Shown: positions 33,796 to 42,250, numbered from the stretch's first letter. The stretch is 46,462 nucleotides of DNA from an uncultured bacterium (GCA_903891095.1 CAITDI010000007.1:1-46462), one strand, 5' to 3'. A program made the numbers and translations. The notes: generated by a model not told the origin, from the sequence alone.

Positions 33796-36366
33796 TCAGA
33801 AGGGGATTTCCGCGGAGAAGCTGAAGACCTGCGTCTCGTCGGTGTCTTCCTTCAGCAGCGGGATCGCGAAGTCGAACGCGAGGGGAGCGGGCCCGAACTG
33901 CGGGATGTGCAGGCGGATGCCCGCGCCGATCGACACGCGGTACTGACCGAGCGTGACGTCCTCGGTCACCGTGCCCGAGTCGATGAACACGACGCCGGAG
34001 AACGTGTTCTGGAACAGCGGCTGCTCGAGCTGCGAGCCGAGGAAGAACAGCCAGTTGCCGCCGATCGGATCGTTGGCGGGCGGAATGGTCGGATCGATCG
34101 ACGCGGTGGACTTGGGGCTGATCGTGCGGAAGTCGAAGCCGCGGAACGAGCGTCCGCCGAGGTAGAACTTCTCGTACACCGGCGCGTCGCCGCCAAAGAT
34201 GTAGCCCACGTCGCTGTTGAGCTTGAGCGTGGTGCGGCGTCCGATGAAATCCTCGGCCACCGTGAAGAACTGCGTGTAGCCCGTGCGCAGCACGGTGAAC
34301 GGCGAGCCGCCGCTGATCGACTCCCACTGCGTGAGCGAGAATTCCGCGTTGGAACCGCGGCTCGGCTGCATCGGGCGATCGACGTCGGTGCGCTTGACGA
34401 AGAAGCCGCCCGACGCGTAGGTCGCGGGACCGCGGTCCTCGTAGTCCTCGATCGGCGTGCTCGAGTCGAAGTCGCTGAGCTTGACCCAGGTCGCGGCCGT
34501 GGTGAGGCCGACGGTCCAGAAGTCGCCGAGCCTGCGCGACAGCGTGAGCGGAACCGTGCCCTTGGACTCGGTGTAGTCCTGGTAGAGGCGCAGGCGGTAG
34601 CTCGGCGCAAAGCGCAGCGCGTAGTCGGTCTCGAACAGATGCGGCTCGAGGATGTCGACGCCGATGGTCGAGACCTGGTCGCCGGGCGCGAGCGTCATCG
34701 AGAACTGCTGGCCTGCGCCGCGGAACGCGCGACCTGCCACGAGTTCGTCGAAGGACTCCGGCGTGTCGGCGATGTCGAAGTTCTTCTGGTTGACGCTGAG
34801 CTCGCCGAAGACGCCCGAGTCGGTGCCGAGTCCGAGACCGAAGTTCACGCTGCCGGTGTTGCGTTCCTTGACCTCGACGAGGATGTCGCGCACTTCGCTG
34901 CGGACGAGCGCGGCGCGGGTTTCGCCGGTCTTTTCGTCCGACTTCTTCTCGTCGGGCTTCGAGGCGTCGGTCTTCGAAGCATCGGGCTTCGCGCCCGACT
35001 TCGCGGCAGCGGCCTGTGCGGTGTCGGTATCGAGCGCGTCCTGCTCGTCGGCGCGCGGTCGCTGCACGGTGATGCGCACGTCGTTGAACAGCTGCGTCGC
35101 CTTCACGCGCTCGGTCGCGCGATCGAGCTCGCGGCCGTCGAGCACGCGGCCCGGCTGGATGCGCACGAGCCTGCGGACGATCTTGTCCTTGGTGAGGAAG
35201 TTGCCCTGGATGTTCAACAGGCCCGCGACGGTGCGCGGTCCTTCGCGGACGGCGAGCAGCAGGTCGACCTCGGCCTGCTCGCCCACGCGCACGGTGCGGT
35301 CGTTGACCTCGACGTCGACGTAGCCGAGCAGCAGGTACGTGTCGCGCACGCTCGCGATCGACTTGTCGAGCTTGAGCCGCGAGTAGATGTCGCCCGCGTG
35401 GATGTAGAGGAGATCGCTGATCTGCGTCGGATTGAGGACGAGCAGGGGCTTGACGCCTTCGGCGCCGATGCCCTCGACGACGACCGAGCGCAGGCGGTAG
35501 CGGCGTCCCTCGGAGATCACGAAGGAGACCTTCGCCTCCTTGGAGTCGGCCGAGATCTCGACGCGGCGGTCGACGCGCACGTCGACGAAGCCGCGGTCCT
35601 TGTAGTACTTGTCGAGCGACGCGACGTCGTCGATCAGGAGCTCCTCGTCGAGCTCGCCCTTGGTGAAGAGCGGCACGGACGTGCGGGTCTTGATCTCGCC
35701 CGCCAGCTCGGTCGCGTTGAGCGACGCGTTGCCGATGAACTCGATCTCCTTGATCTTGACGCGCGGGCCCTCGGCGATGCGCAGGATCAGGATGCCCGTG
35801 TCCTTGAGGCGGGACTCGTCGACGGTGACGTCGGCGAGGTAGTTGCCGCGCTTGCGGTAGAGGTCCTTGATGCGCGACACCGACTGCTCGAGCAGGAAGT
35901 CGTCGCGCGGTCCGCCCGCGTACAGCGGGATGACCTTGCGGAGCTCCTGGTCGGAGATCAGCTTGTTGCCGACGACCTGCAGGTCCTTGACGATCGGCTG
36001 CTCGATGAAGACGTAGGTCAGGTCGACCGTGCCGTCGGGCAGCACCGCGGCGACCGCGTTGATCGTGCCGAACTGACCCAGCCGGTAGAGCGTCGACACG
36101 TCGTTGCGCACCGACTTCGGGTCGAACGGCTGACCCGCGGCAACGCGGATGTTGTTGAGGATCTCGCGCTCGGTCACGCGCGACAGGCCCTTGAAGTTCA
36201 GCTTGGCGATGGGACGGTCGGCGAGCGTCTCGTCGTCGATCGACCTCGCGACCTGCGCGAATGCGGAACCGCAGATCGCGGCGGCCAACGCCGCAGCGGC
36301 GACGGCACGCGTCAGCGCGCCAGCGGGGCGGTGTCGGAGTTGCGAATCGCGTCCAGCAGGGGACAT
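33796..36366 (-). CDS. bamA: Outer membrane protein assembly factor BamA
   Basis: 856 aa. The signal peptide ends near SAFAQ. Five POTRA-type units follow from about 50 to 500 (IAKLNFKGLSRVTEREILN, VKDLQVVGNKLISDQELR, VKIKEIEFIGNASLNATELA, YRLRSVVVEGIGAEG, TVAGLLNIQGNFLTKDKI). The barrel contains the conserved lid-type motif GGRSFRGFD and ends in phenylalanine (AEIPF), as expected for a BAM substrate. The fifth POTRA holds a low-complexity Lys/Asp/Ser insertion (about residues 448-487). BamA folds beta-barrels into the outer membrane. A TATCCT box ends 7 nt before the ATG. Order bamA-ompH-ompH-lpxD-lpxC/fabZ-lpxA parallels the E. coli bamA-skp-lpxD-fabZ-lpxA block. Confidence 0.95.
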   Translation of the reverse strand: MSPAGRDSQLRHRPAGALTRAVAAAALAAAICGSAFAQVARSIDDETLADRPIAKLNFKGLSRVTEREILNNIRVAAGQPFDPKSVRNDVSTLYRLGQFGTINAVAAVLPDGTVDLTYVFIEQPIVKDLQVVGNKLISDQELRKVIPLYAGGPRDDFLLEQSVSRIKDLYRKRGNYLADVTVDESRLKDTGILILRIAEGPRVKIKEIEFIGNASLNATELAGEIKTRTSVPLFTKGELDEELLIDDVASLDKYYKDRGFVDVRVDRRVEISADSKEAKVSFVISEGRRYRLRSVVVEGIGAEGVKPLLVLNPTQISDLLYIHAGDIYSRLKLDKSIASVRDTYLLLGYVDVEVNDRTVRVGEQAEVDLLLAVREGPRTVAGLLNIQGNFLTKDKIVRRLVRIQPGRVLDGRELDRATERVKATQLFNDVRITVQRPRADEQDALDTDTAQAAAAKSGAKPDASKTDASKPDEKKSDEKTGETRAALVRSEVRDILVEVKERNTGSVNFGLGLGTDSGVFGELSVNQKNFDIADTPESFDELVAGRAFRGAGQQFSMTLAPGDQVSTIGVDILEPHLFETDYALRFAPSYRLRLYQDYTESKGTVPLTLSRRLGDFWTVGLTTAATWVKLSDFDSSTPIEDYEDRGPATYASGGFFVKRTDVDRPMQPSRGSNAEFSLTQWESISGGSPFTVLRTGYTQFFTVAEDFIGRRTTLKLNSDVGYIFGGDAPVYEKFYLGGRSFRGFDFRTISPKSTASIDPTIPPANDPIGGNWLFFLGSQLEQPLFQNTFSGVVFIDSGTVTEDVTLGQYRVSIGAGIRLHIPQFGPAPLAFDFAIPLLKEDTDETQVFSFSAEIPF

Positions 36367-36373
36367 TCGGCGC

Positions 36374-36379
36374 AGGATA
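36374..36379 (-). promoter_or_regulatory. -10 box TATCCT before bamA
   Basis: On the minus strand TATCCT ends 7 nt before the bamA ATG at 36366; no Shine-Dalgarno sequence. It would be the main promoter of the bam/lpx cluster. Confidence 0.5.
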
Positions 36380-36390
36380 GCGGTTCGCCC

Positions 36391-36485
36391 GTCGGCTGCG
36401 CGGCGCGTGGTCGGCTTCGCGGCGCGTGGTCGGCATCGCGGCGCGCGCTCGGCTTCGCGGCGCGCGCTCGGCTACGCGGTGCTGG
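36391..36485. repeat. 19-bp tandem repeat between bamA and gcvT
   Basis: Five units of 19 bp with consensus GTCGGCTTCGCGGCGCGTG (36391, 36410, 36429, 36448, 36467), 2-5 mismatches per unit. They fill the divergent promoter region and lie upstream of both -10 boxes. Confidence 0.85.
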
Positions 36486-36511
36486 GTCGGTAGCGGCGGC
36501 CGCGGGGTGCG

Positions 36512-36517
36512 GATACT
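36512..36517 (+). promoter_or_regulatory. -10-like GATACT before gcvT
   Basis: GATACT ends 11 nt before the gcvT ATG at 36529, leaving at most a few nucleotides of leader and no ribosome-binding site. No glycine riboswitch is recognisable. Confidence 0.4.
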
Positions 36518-36528
36518 CTTTCGGATCT

Positions 36529-37677
36529 ATGACCACCGCCGCCACCGAGACGCTCAAGCGCACGCCGTTCCACGCCCTCCACCTCGAGCACAAGGCCAAG
36601 ATGGTGGAGTTCGCCGGCTACGACATGCCGATCGCGTACGGCTCGATCATCGAGGAGCACAAGCAGTGCCGCGCGTCGGCGGGATTCTTCGACGTCTCCC
36701 ACATGGGCCGGCTCCGCTTCAGCGGCCGCCACGCGCGCCGATTCCTCGACCGCGTCTGCACGCGCCAGATCTTCGGCATGCAGCCGGGGATGATCCGCTA
36801 CTCGCTCATCTGCAACGCCCGCGGCGGCTGCCGCGACGACGTGCTCGTCTACTGCGTCGATGAAGACGAGTACCTGATGGTCTGCAACGCCTCGAACCGC
36901 CACAAGCTGCTCGGCCACTTTGCCGAGGTCAAGGGCGACATGGCCTTCAAGCTCGAGGACGAGACCGATTCGACCGCCATGGTCGCGATCCAGGGTCCGA
37001 AGGCGATGGACCTGGTTTCCAAGATGTCGAGCACGATCCCGACCATGAAGCGCTACCGCTTCATGATCAAGAACCTGGTGGTCATCAAGCTGCTCGTCTC
37101 GCGCACCGGCTACACGGGCGAGGACGGCGTCGAGGTGATCCTACCGTCGTCGATGGCCAAGCTCGCCCTTGGCATGGTGCTCAAGGACATGGGCTCCGAG
37201 ACCAGCGTGGTCAAGCCCGTCGGCCTCGGCGCGCGCGACACCCTCCGCATGGAGGCCGGCATGCCGCTCTACGGCCACGAGATCACCGAAGACATCGATC
37301 CGGTATCCGCGGGCCTCGAGTTCGCCATCAAGTTCGACAAGGGCATGACCGGCGGCCCGGATGACGAGCGCACCGGCACCTTCATCGGGCAGGAAGCGCT
37401 CCGCAAGATCAAGGCCGACGGCCCCGCGCGCAAGCTCGTCGGGCTCTTTGTCGAGGGTCGCCGTTCGCCGCGCCAGGGGATGAAGGTCCTCTCGGGCGGC
37501 AAGGAAGTCGGCGAACTCACCAGCGGCTGCATCTCGCCGTCGCTCGATCGCGGCATTGCGATGGCGTATGTCCCCGCGGCGATGGCCGTCGAGGGCGCTG
37601 CGTTCGAAGTCGATCTCGCCGGCAAGGGCACGACCCCCGCGGTCGCGACCAAGCTGCCGTTCCTCAACAACACCTGA
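36529..37677 (+). CDS. gcvT: Glycine cleavage system aminomethyltransferase (T protein)
   Basis: 382 aa. It transfers the methylene group of the aminomethyl-lipoyl H protein to tetrahydrofolate and releases ammonia. The sequence begins RTPFHALHLEHKAKMVEFAG and continues MPIAYGSIIEEHKQCR and FFDVSHMGRLRFSG, the canonical T-protein start. Folate-site elements GYTGEDGVEV and LGARDTLRMEAGMPLYGHE follow, with GFxE replaced by the expected DPVSAGLEFAIK. The family catalytic Asp (D101 in E. coli) region is NARGGCRDDVLVY. No gcvH or gcvP gene is adjacent in this window. The open frame continues upstream to 33670 only as antisense of bamA. Confidence 0.95.
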   Translation: MTTAATETLKRTPFHALHLEHKAKMVEFAGYDMPIAYGSIIEEHKQCRASAGFFDVSHMGRLRFSGRHARRFLDRVCTRQIFGMQPGMIRYSLICNARGGCRDDVLVYCVDEDEYLMVCNASNRHKLLGHFAEVKGDMAFKLEDETDSTAMVAIQGPKAMDLVSKMSSTIPTMKRYRFMIKNLVVIKLLVSRTGYTGEDGVEVILPSSMAKLALGMVLKDMGSETSVVKPVGLGARDTLRMEAGMPLYGHEITEDIDPVSAGLEFAIKFDKGMTGGPDDERTGTFIGQEALRKIKADGPARKLVGLFVEGRRSPRQGMKVLSGGKEVGELTSGCISPSLDRGIAMAYVPAAMAVEGAAFEVDLAGKGTTPAVATKLPFLNNT

Positions 37678-37685
37678 CCTGCTTG

Positions 37686-38055
37686 GAGCGATCGCAGCTG
37701 CGGCTGCTTCCCTCAGTGCCCTGATTCAGGGGTGCCCTCAGTCCGGCCAGTCGTGGGTCGTGCTTTCCCACGCCCACCGTCACGGCCGAAGACTGAGGGT
37801 GGGCGTGCGGCGACTCGTTGGCCGAGTCGACTCGGCTCCCTTTCGCGTGTCTCCGCAACGCGCGCGCCCGAAGTCGAGCGGTCGCAGCTGCGGCTGTTTC
37901 CCTCAGTGCCCTGATTCAGGGGTGCCCTCAGTCCGGCCAGTCGTGGGTCGTGCTTTCCCACGCCCACCGTCACGGCCGAAGACTGAGGGTGGGCGTGCGG
38001 CGACTCGTTGGCCGCGTCGACTCGGCTCCCTTTCGCGTGTCCCCGCAACGCGAGC
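37686..38055. repeat. Two tandem copies of a structured 190-bp element
   Basis: The 460 bp between gcvT and the sigma factor gene contain no gene. They hold two direct copies, 37686-37875 and 37876 to about 38055, with only a handful of differences. Each copy has CCCTG/CAGGG, a long stem made of CCCTCAGTC and CGGCC paired with GGCCG and GACTGAGGG (37735-37799 in copy 1), an inner GTGGG/CCCAC hairpin, a competing pair CACGCCCAC (37769-37777) with GTGGGCGTG (37799-37807), and a 16-bp palindrome GCCGAGTCGACTCGGC (37821-37836, one change in copy 2). Reading frames through it are side effects of its repeat nature. Confidence 0.88.
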
Positions 38056-38082
38056 GCGCGCACGGCGCGATCACGAAAACAC

Positions 38083-38112
38083 GACAACGCCCCGCAACCG
38101 CAGGGCGTTGTC
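38083..38112. terminator. Bidirectional terminator between gcvT and the sigma factor gene
   Basis: A perfect 10-bp stem GACAACGCCC/GGGCGTTGTC encloses a 10-nt loop. It is followed by CATCTTTCTCC on the plus strand and GTGTTTTCGTG on the minus strand. Its position between convergent genes fits. Confidence 0.7.
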
Positions 38113-38137
38113 CATCTTTCTCCGCTTCCGGAGTTTG

Positions 38138-39124
38138 TCAGCCGATGCGCGCGTCGCGGCGGCGGATCGGAATCGTGCGCGGCAGGGGCCGGCTTTCGTC
38201 GTTCGCGGCGGGCGCGGGGTCGCGGCGCGGCGCAAGCATCGAACGCTCGCCTTCCTCCAGCTGCTCCTGCATCATCTGGCGCAGGAAGCGCAGCGGACGC
38301 TCGTCGTTGATCTTCTGCTGCAGGCGGCGCAGCGCCTCGACCTCGATCTGGCGCACGCGCTCGCGCGTGAGGCCGACCTCATGGCCGATCTGCTTGAGCG
38401 TGAGCGGTTCCTTGCCCTCGAGGCCGTAGCGCAGGCGGATGACGCGCGCGTCGCGCTCGTCGATCTCCTCCAGCAGCTGGAGCACGAGGCGGAATTCCTC
38501 GCGGTTCGTGACCGATTCCTCGGGCTTGCCGTGGCGGTGATCCTCGAAGAACTCGTGGAGCTCGACGCCTTCGCCACCCTCGCCGCTCGGCGACTGGCTG
38601 GGCGCGTTGTAGGCGCGCACCGCGCGGCGCACGACGTTGAGCTTGCGGACCGGGATCTTGAGATCGTCGGCGAGTTCCTGCGTCGTCGCCTGGCGGCCGA
38701 ACTTCTCCTCGAGGCGGCGGGAAGCTTCCTTCCATCGCGCGATCAGGTCGACCATGTAGGCCGGGATATGGATCGGCTGCACGGCGTTGATCAGCGTGCG
38801 CTTGATCGCCTGCTTGATCCACCACGACGCGTACGTCGAGAAACGCGCACCCTGCGCGGGGTCGAAGCCCTCGACCGCGCGGATGAGACCGATGTTGCCT
38901 TCCTCGATCAGGTCCGCGAGCGAAAGGCCGCGGTTGACGTAGTTCTTGGAGATGGAGATCACCAGGCGCAGGTTCGCGCGGATCATCCGGTCCTTCGCAC
39001 CGCCGTCGGCGTCATTGATGATGCGCCAACCGAGAACCTTCTCCTCCTCCGCCGTGAGCAGGGGGACCTCGTTGATCTGCTTGAGGTAGAGATGTAGGTC
39101 TGACTGGAGTGACGAACGACCCAT
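38138..39124 (-). CDS. Sigma-70 family RNA polymerase sigma factor, RpoD/SigA type
   Basis: 328 aa. Region 1.2 is DLHLYLKQINEVPLLTAEEE (9-28); region 2 runs through NLRLVISISKNYVNRGLSLA, DLIEEGNIGLIRAVEGFD and RFSTYASWWIKQAIKR, the core-binding and -10-recognition segments. Region 3 follows, and region 4.2 is a helix-turn-helix (LTLKQIGHEVGLTRERVRQI, about 243-262). Region 1.1 and the long non-conserved insertion are missing, so it is either a short primary sigma or a group 2 sigma. The start at 39124 uses GAGG 6 nt upstream. The C-terminal tail is long, basic and unusual (about 40 residues). Divergent from the UVR gene by 408 bp. Confidence 0.93.
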   Translation of the reverse strand: MGRSSLQSDLHLYLKQINEVPLLTAEEEKVLGWRIINDADGGAKDRMIRANLRLVISISKNYVNRGLSLADLIEEGNIGLIRAVEGFDPAQGARFSTYASWWIKQAIKRTLINAVQPIHIPAYMVDLIARWKEASRRLEEKFGRQATTQELADDLKIPVRKLNVVRRAVRAYNAPSQSPSGEGGEGVELHEFFEDHRHGKPEESVTNREEFRLVLQLLEEIDERDARVIRLRYGLEGKEPLTLKQIGHEVGLTRERVRQIEVEALRRLQQKINDERPLRFLRQMMQEQLEEGERSMLAPRRDPAPAANDESRPLPRTIPIRRRDARIG

Positions 39125-39532
39125 GGACAACCTCGCTACCGGAGAGCGGACAACACATGACCGGGTCAACGCGCTACTTGTCGAGATGAGAACCGTGCCC
39201 TGTTCCTGATGTGACTGGCACGGGGAAGCGTCGTCGGGCCGTACGTGCACGGCAAGACGCAGGACGCGGCGCATCATGCGCTTCGTCCTTTTTCACTCCC
39301 TCGACGCCGCACTTCCGTGTGGGCGGGACTCTCCCTCGCCGGAGTTCTGGGCGCTGATGCGCCGCGAGCTCCGCGCGCTAACCTCGGAAAACAACCTCCG
39401 TACGCTGCAGTCGGCTCAGCCCTGCCGACGTCTGCAAGCATACACATCTACTTCTACGAGATGACGGTGGATCATCCCAAGTGGTCCGAACTTTCGGTTT
39501 GGGAAGGACGATGAATCGATTGAGAACCCGTG
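39125..39532. other. Intergenic region between divergent sigma factor and UVR-motif genes
   Basis: 408 bp without a convincing gene. It must contain the sigma factor promoter and the UVR gene promoter. A stem GTCGGC/GCCGAC (39410-39429) and a TACTTC that ends 6 nt before an ATG at 39461 are the only marks I see. That ATG opens an 18-codon frame ending at 39514 (17 aa), a possible leaderless small ORF, but unsupported. Confidence 0.5.
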
Positions 39533-40249
39533 ATGTCCTTTGACCTGACCAGCTTTCTATGCGAGTTCAAGTTCGAGGCCGGGCGCATCAACGCGCGCCT
39601 CGCGCGCGCCGACGACGGCCGCCAGCTGGTGCAGGTGCGGGTGGAACTCGGCGTGCTGCAGATGGAGTGCGATGGTCGCCCCGATGGCCTCGAGAGCGTG
39701 CTGCCTCGGGCCGAAGCCGAGGTGCGTTCTGCATTCGCAGCGCGTGGCGCGGGACTTTCTCCGACCACGGCGGCGCAGATCCGACTCGAGATGGTTCAGT
39801 TGCAACAGCGCGCCGTGGCGTTCCTTGCGGTCGGCGACCCGGCGCGCGCGCTGCGCGATGCCGACGCGGTGCTGCATGGGACAGGCATGATCATCGAGCA
39901 CGGCGCCGATGCCGATCGCGAGTGGGCGGAGGGCGCGCGGTTCTCGGTCGTTGTCTTGCGAACGCGATGCGCGGCTGCAGCGCTCGCCGCGTCAGGGCGT
40001 CAGCGCGAAGCCGGCGCCGCGATCGAGTCAGGCCTCCGCATGCTCCGCGAGGCTGCCGAGCGAATCAGCATTGGCGAGCACTTTGAAACGCTCAGCGACG
40101 TCACCGCATTGCGCGCGCTGCGTGACACGCTGGTGCCTCAGCTCCCGCCCGCGCAACGCTCCGAGCTCGAGGCGCGACTGCGCGCCGCGGTGCTCGCGGA
40201 GAACTTCGAGCTCGCCGCGATCCTGCGCGACGAGTTGCGGATGATGTAG
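39533..40249 (+). CDS. UVR-motif (UvrB/UvrC-like) protein of unknown function
   Basis: 238 aa. The last 35 residues form a UVR motif: RSELEARLRAAVLAENFELA followed by AILRDELRMM, the helical hairpin by which UvrB and UvrC meet. The N-terminal 70 residues are strand-rich and the middle is helical and TPR-like (LQQRAVAFLAVGDPARALRD, ALAASGRQREAGAAIESGLR). Proteins with an isolated C-terminal UVR motif also occur as McsA-like or unrelated adaptors, so repair is not implied. The ATG at 39533 is preferred to the GTG one codon earlier. Converges with the M28 gene. Confidence 0.78.
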   Translation: MSFDLTSFLCEFKFEAGRINARLARADDGRQLVQVRVELGVLQMECDGRPDGLESVLPRAEAEVRSAFAARGAGLSPTTAAQIRLEMVQLQQRAVAFLAVGDPARALRDADAVLHGTGMIIEHGADADREWAEGARFSVVVLRTRCAAAALAASGRQREAGAAIESGLRMLREAAERISIGEHFETLSDVTALRALRDTLVPQLPPAQRSELEARLRAAVLAENFELAAILRDELRMM

Positions 40250-40259
40250 CGGGCGACGA

Positions 40260-40280
40260 GACGCGCGACGCGCGACGCGT
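40260..40280. repeat. 7-bp tandem repeat at the end of the M28 peptidase gene
   Basis: GACGCGC occurs in three consecutive units (the last ending in T), finishing on the first base of the reverse-strand stop codon at 40280. Confidence 0.7.
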
Positions 40281-42250
40281 CAGGGCGTTTCCTTCGCAGC
40301 CTCGAGCGTGATGTAGACCGTCACTTCCTTGCCGTCGCGCAGCACGACGGCCTGGATCTTCGCGCCCGGCTCCTGCGCGCGCAGGTCATCCACGAAGCCC
40401 TGGCGGTCCTTGAGCTCGTGCTTGTTCCACTTGACGATCTTGTCGCCCTTCTTGAGGCCTGCCTTGTCGGCGCTGCCATCCTTGGTGACGTCGACGATCT
40501 CGATGCCGCTCGCGTCATCGGTGTCGCGCGTGCGGAGGCCGACGCGCACCTTCATCGGCTGCGCGCGCATCGGGCCGCTGGTCGAGTCGATCTCGAAACG
40601 ATCGGCGCGCTGCGTCATGCTCCACGCGAGCTCGTGCCAGAGGCGCACGGCCTTGACGGCTTCCTCGCGGTCGATCTTGTCGAGGGTGTCGCGCGAGGTG
40701 TGGTAGTCGTCGTGGAAGTCCGCGATGATCGCAAACAGAATCGGCACGCCCACCGACTGGAAGCTCGCGTGATCGCTGCCGCCGCCGCCACCGCCGCGGC
40801 TCACGGCCTCGACGACCTTGACCCCCGACTGCGCGTAGATCGGCTGGTACCACTCCTTGAAGCCCTTCACGCCGTCCGACGCGGTGACGCTCAGGCGGCT
40901 GTTCTTGATGCGGCCGATCATGTCGAAGTTCATCATCAGGACGGTGTCCTTGATGGGGTAGATCGGGTTGTCGACGTAGTGGCGGCTGCCGTTGAGGCCG
41001 CTCTCCTCGGCGCTAAAGCCAACGAAGAGGATCGAGCGCAGCGGGGTGCCGAGCGGGGCATCCTTGTACGCCTTGGTCAGGCTGTTCGCGAGCAGCATGA
41101 TGCCCGCCGCGCCCGACGCGTTGTCGTCGGCGCCTGGGTGCAGCTTGCCCGGGCCTTCGCGGCTGCCGAAGTCGCCCATGCCGAGGTGATCGAGGTGGCC
41201 GCCGATCACGATGACTTCCTTCGCGAGCGCGCCTTGGCCGGGGAGCACGCCGACGACGTTCTCCGCGCGCACGGGCTTCTCTTCGGAAACGCCCGCGACC
41301 GCGAGCGTGGAGCCATCCAGGTCAAAGCTCTGCGCGACACCCGCGGTGGGCGCGTCGGCGATCTTGCGGAGATCCATCAGCGAGCGTTTGCCGTCGCAGC
41401 GGCTCACGAGATCGCCCGCGGCTTCGGCGGACATCATGAACACGGGCACGTCGCACATCGCGCGACCGCCGCCAGCGTTGAGGCTGCTCACGCGCGGGTC
41501 ATTCGCTCCGGGCGTGTTGACCACGATGATCGCCGCCGGCTTGCGCTTGGCGACCGCCGCGATCTTGCCTTGGAATCCCGCCTGGCCCGACCAGCCGTCG
41601 CCGCCCGACCAGAGGCTCTTGCCGTTCGCGTCCATGGGCTCGAAGCGCAGCACGAGCGCGATCTTGCCCTCGAGCGAGTGGCCTTCGGCGAAGCTCGTGT
41701 ACTTCTTCTCCGCGTTCTCGAGGCCGTAGCCGACGAACGCGACCGGGCCTTCGACGGTGCCGTTCTTGCCGAGCGAGGTGAACTTGAAGTCCTTGCCCGC
41801 GACGAGCGCCTTCTCGGTGCCGCCGCACTTGACGACGATCGTCTCCTGCGTGACCTGACGCTGGCCGCCGAGCGAGAACGGCTGGCGGTAGGTCTTCGCG
41901 CTGCCGTCGGAGGGCTGGAACGCCGGCTCGAGGCCAGCCTTCTTGAACTGGTCCTCCATGTAGTTCATCGCGTACTCCATGCCGCGCGTGCCTGGGAGGC
42001 GACCTTCCATCCACGGGTTCGACAGGATCGTCACGTGGTCGTTGAAGGCCTGCACGTCGGCGTCGGACTGGGCGAGGATCTCGTGGATCCGAGGCTTGGC
42101 AGCGGCGGGAGCGGCCGGCGGCGTCGCGGGCTTGGCGGTGTCCTGTGCAAGCGCGCCGGGAGTTGCGAGAATGGCGGTCCATGCCAACGACCCAGCGACC
42201 AAGGCCGAGAGAAGCGTGCGCGAGGACATCGAGGCTGCGGTCGTCTGCAT
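40280..42250 (-). CDS. Secreted M28 family metallopeptidase with PDZ domain
   Basis: 656 aa. Signal peptide ends near PGALAQD; a Pro/Ala-rich linker follows. The M28 catalytic domain is split by a PA-like insertion (about 150-330). Zinc ligands and catalytic residues are seen in VIVIGGHLDHLG (His352), HPGADDNASG, FSAEESGLNGSRHY, NFDMIGR and DDYHTSRDT, so it is intact. The C-terminal 100 residues form a PDZ domain (IEIVDVTKDGSADKAGLKKG) that may bind substrate termini. It would act as an exported aminopeptidase. A SD sequence AGGAG lies 6 nt before the ATG, with a possible TAGACA box further upstream. Its first 70 bp overlap the divergent 476-aa gene, if that start is right. Confidence 0.92.
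   Translation of the reverse strand: MQTTAASMSSRTLLSALVAGSLAWTAILATPGALAQDTAKPATPPAAPAAAKPRIHEILAQSDADVQAFNDHVTILSNPWMEGRLPGTRGMEYAMNYMEDQFKKAGLEPAFQPSDGSAKTYRQPFSLGGQRQVTQETIVVKCGGTEKALVAGKDFKFTSLGKNGTVEGPVAFVGYGLENAEKKYTSFAEGHSLEGKIALVLRFEPMDANGKSLWSGGDGWSGQAGFQGKIAAVAKRKPAAIIVVNTPGANDPRVSSLNAGGGRAMCDVPVFMMSAEAAGDLVSRCDGKRSLMDLRKIADAPTAGVAQSFDLDGSTLAVAGVSEEKPVRAENVVGVLPGQGALAKEVIVIGGHLDHLGMGDFGSREGPGKLHPGADDNASGAAGIMLLANSLTKAYKDAPLGTPLRSILFVGFSAEESGLNGSRHYVDNPIYPIKDTVLMMNFDMIGRIKNSRLSVTASDGVKGFKEWYQPIYAQSGVKVVEAVSRGGGGGGSDHASFQSVGVPILFAIIADFHDDYHTSRDTLDKIDREEAVKAVRLWHELAWSMTQRADRFEIDSTSGPMRAQPMKVRVGLRTRDTDDASGIEIVDVTKDGSADKAGLKKGDKIVKWNKHELKDRQGFVDDLRAQEPGAKIQAVVLRDGKEVTVYITLEAAKETP

Noticed and set aside
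33670-36528. Plus-strand frame continuous with gcvT (1335 codons)
   Set aside because: The part before 36529 is the antisense of bamA. The T-protein N-terminus and a -10-like element mark the true gcvT start.
36485-36528. Glycine riboswitch before gcvT
   Set aside because: The promoter box is only about 11 nt before the ATG, so there is no room for a riboswitch leader, and no aptamer-like sequence is seen.
37713-38087. 124-codon minus-strand frame and related frames in the 190-bp repeats
   Set aside because: The frames arise from the nucleic-acid repeat. The translation is two copies of the same low-complexity segment, with no start signals.
39461-39514. 17-aa small ORF in the 408-bp spacer
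   Set aside because: A TACTTC box stands at the leaderless distance, but the frame is too short and has no other support, so I do not call it as a gene.
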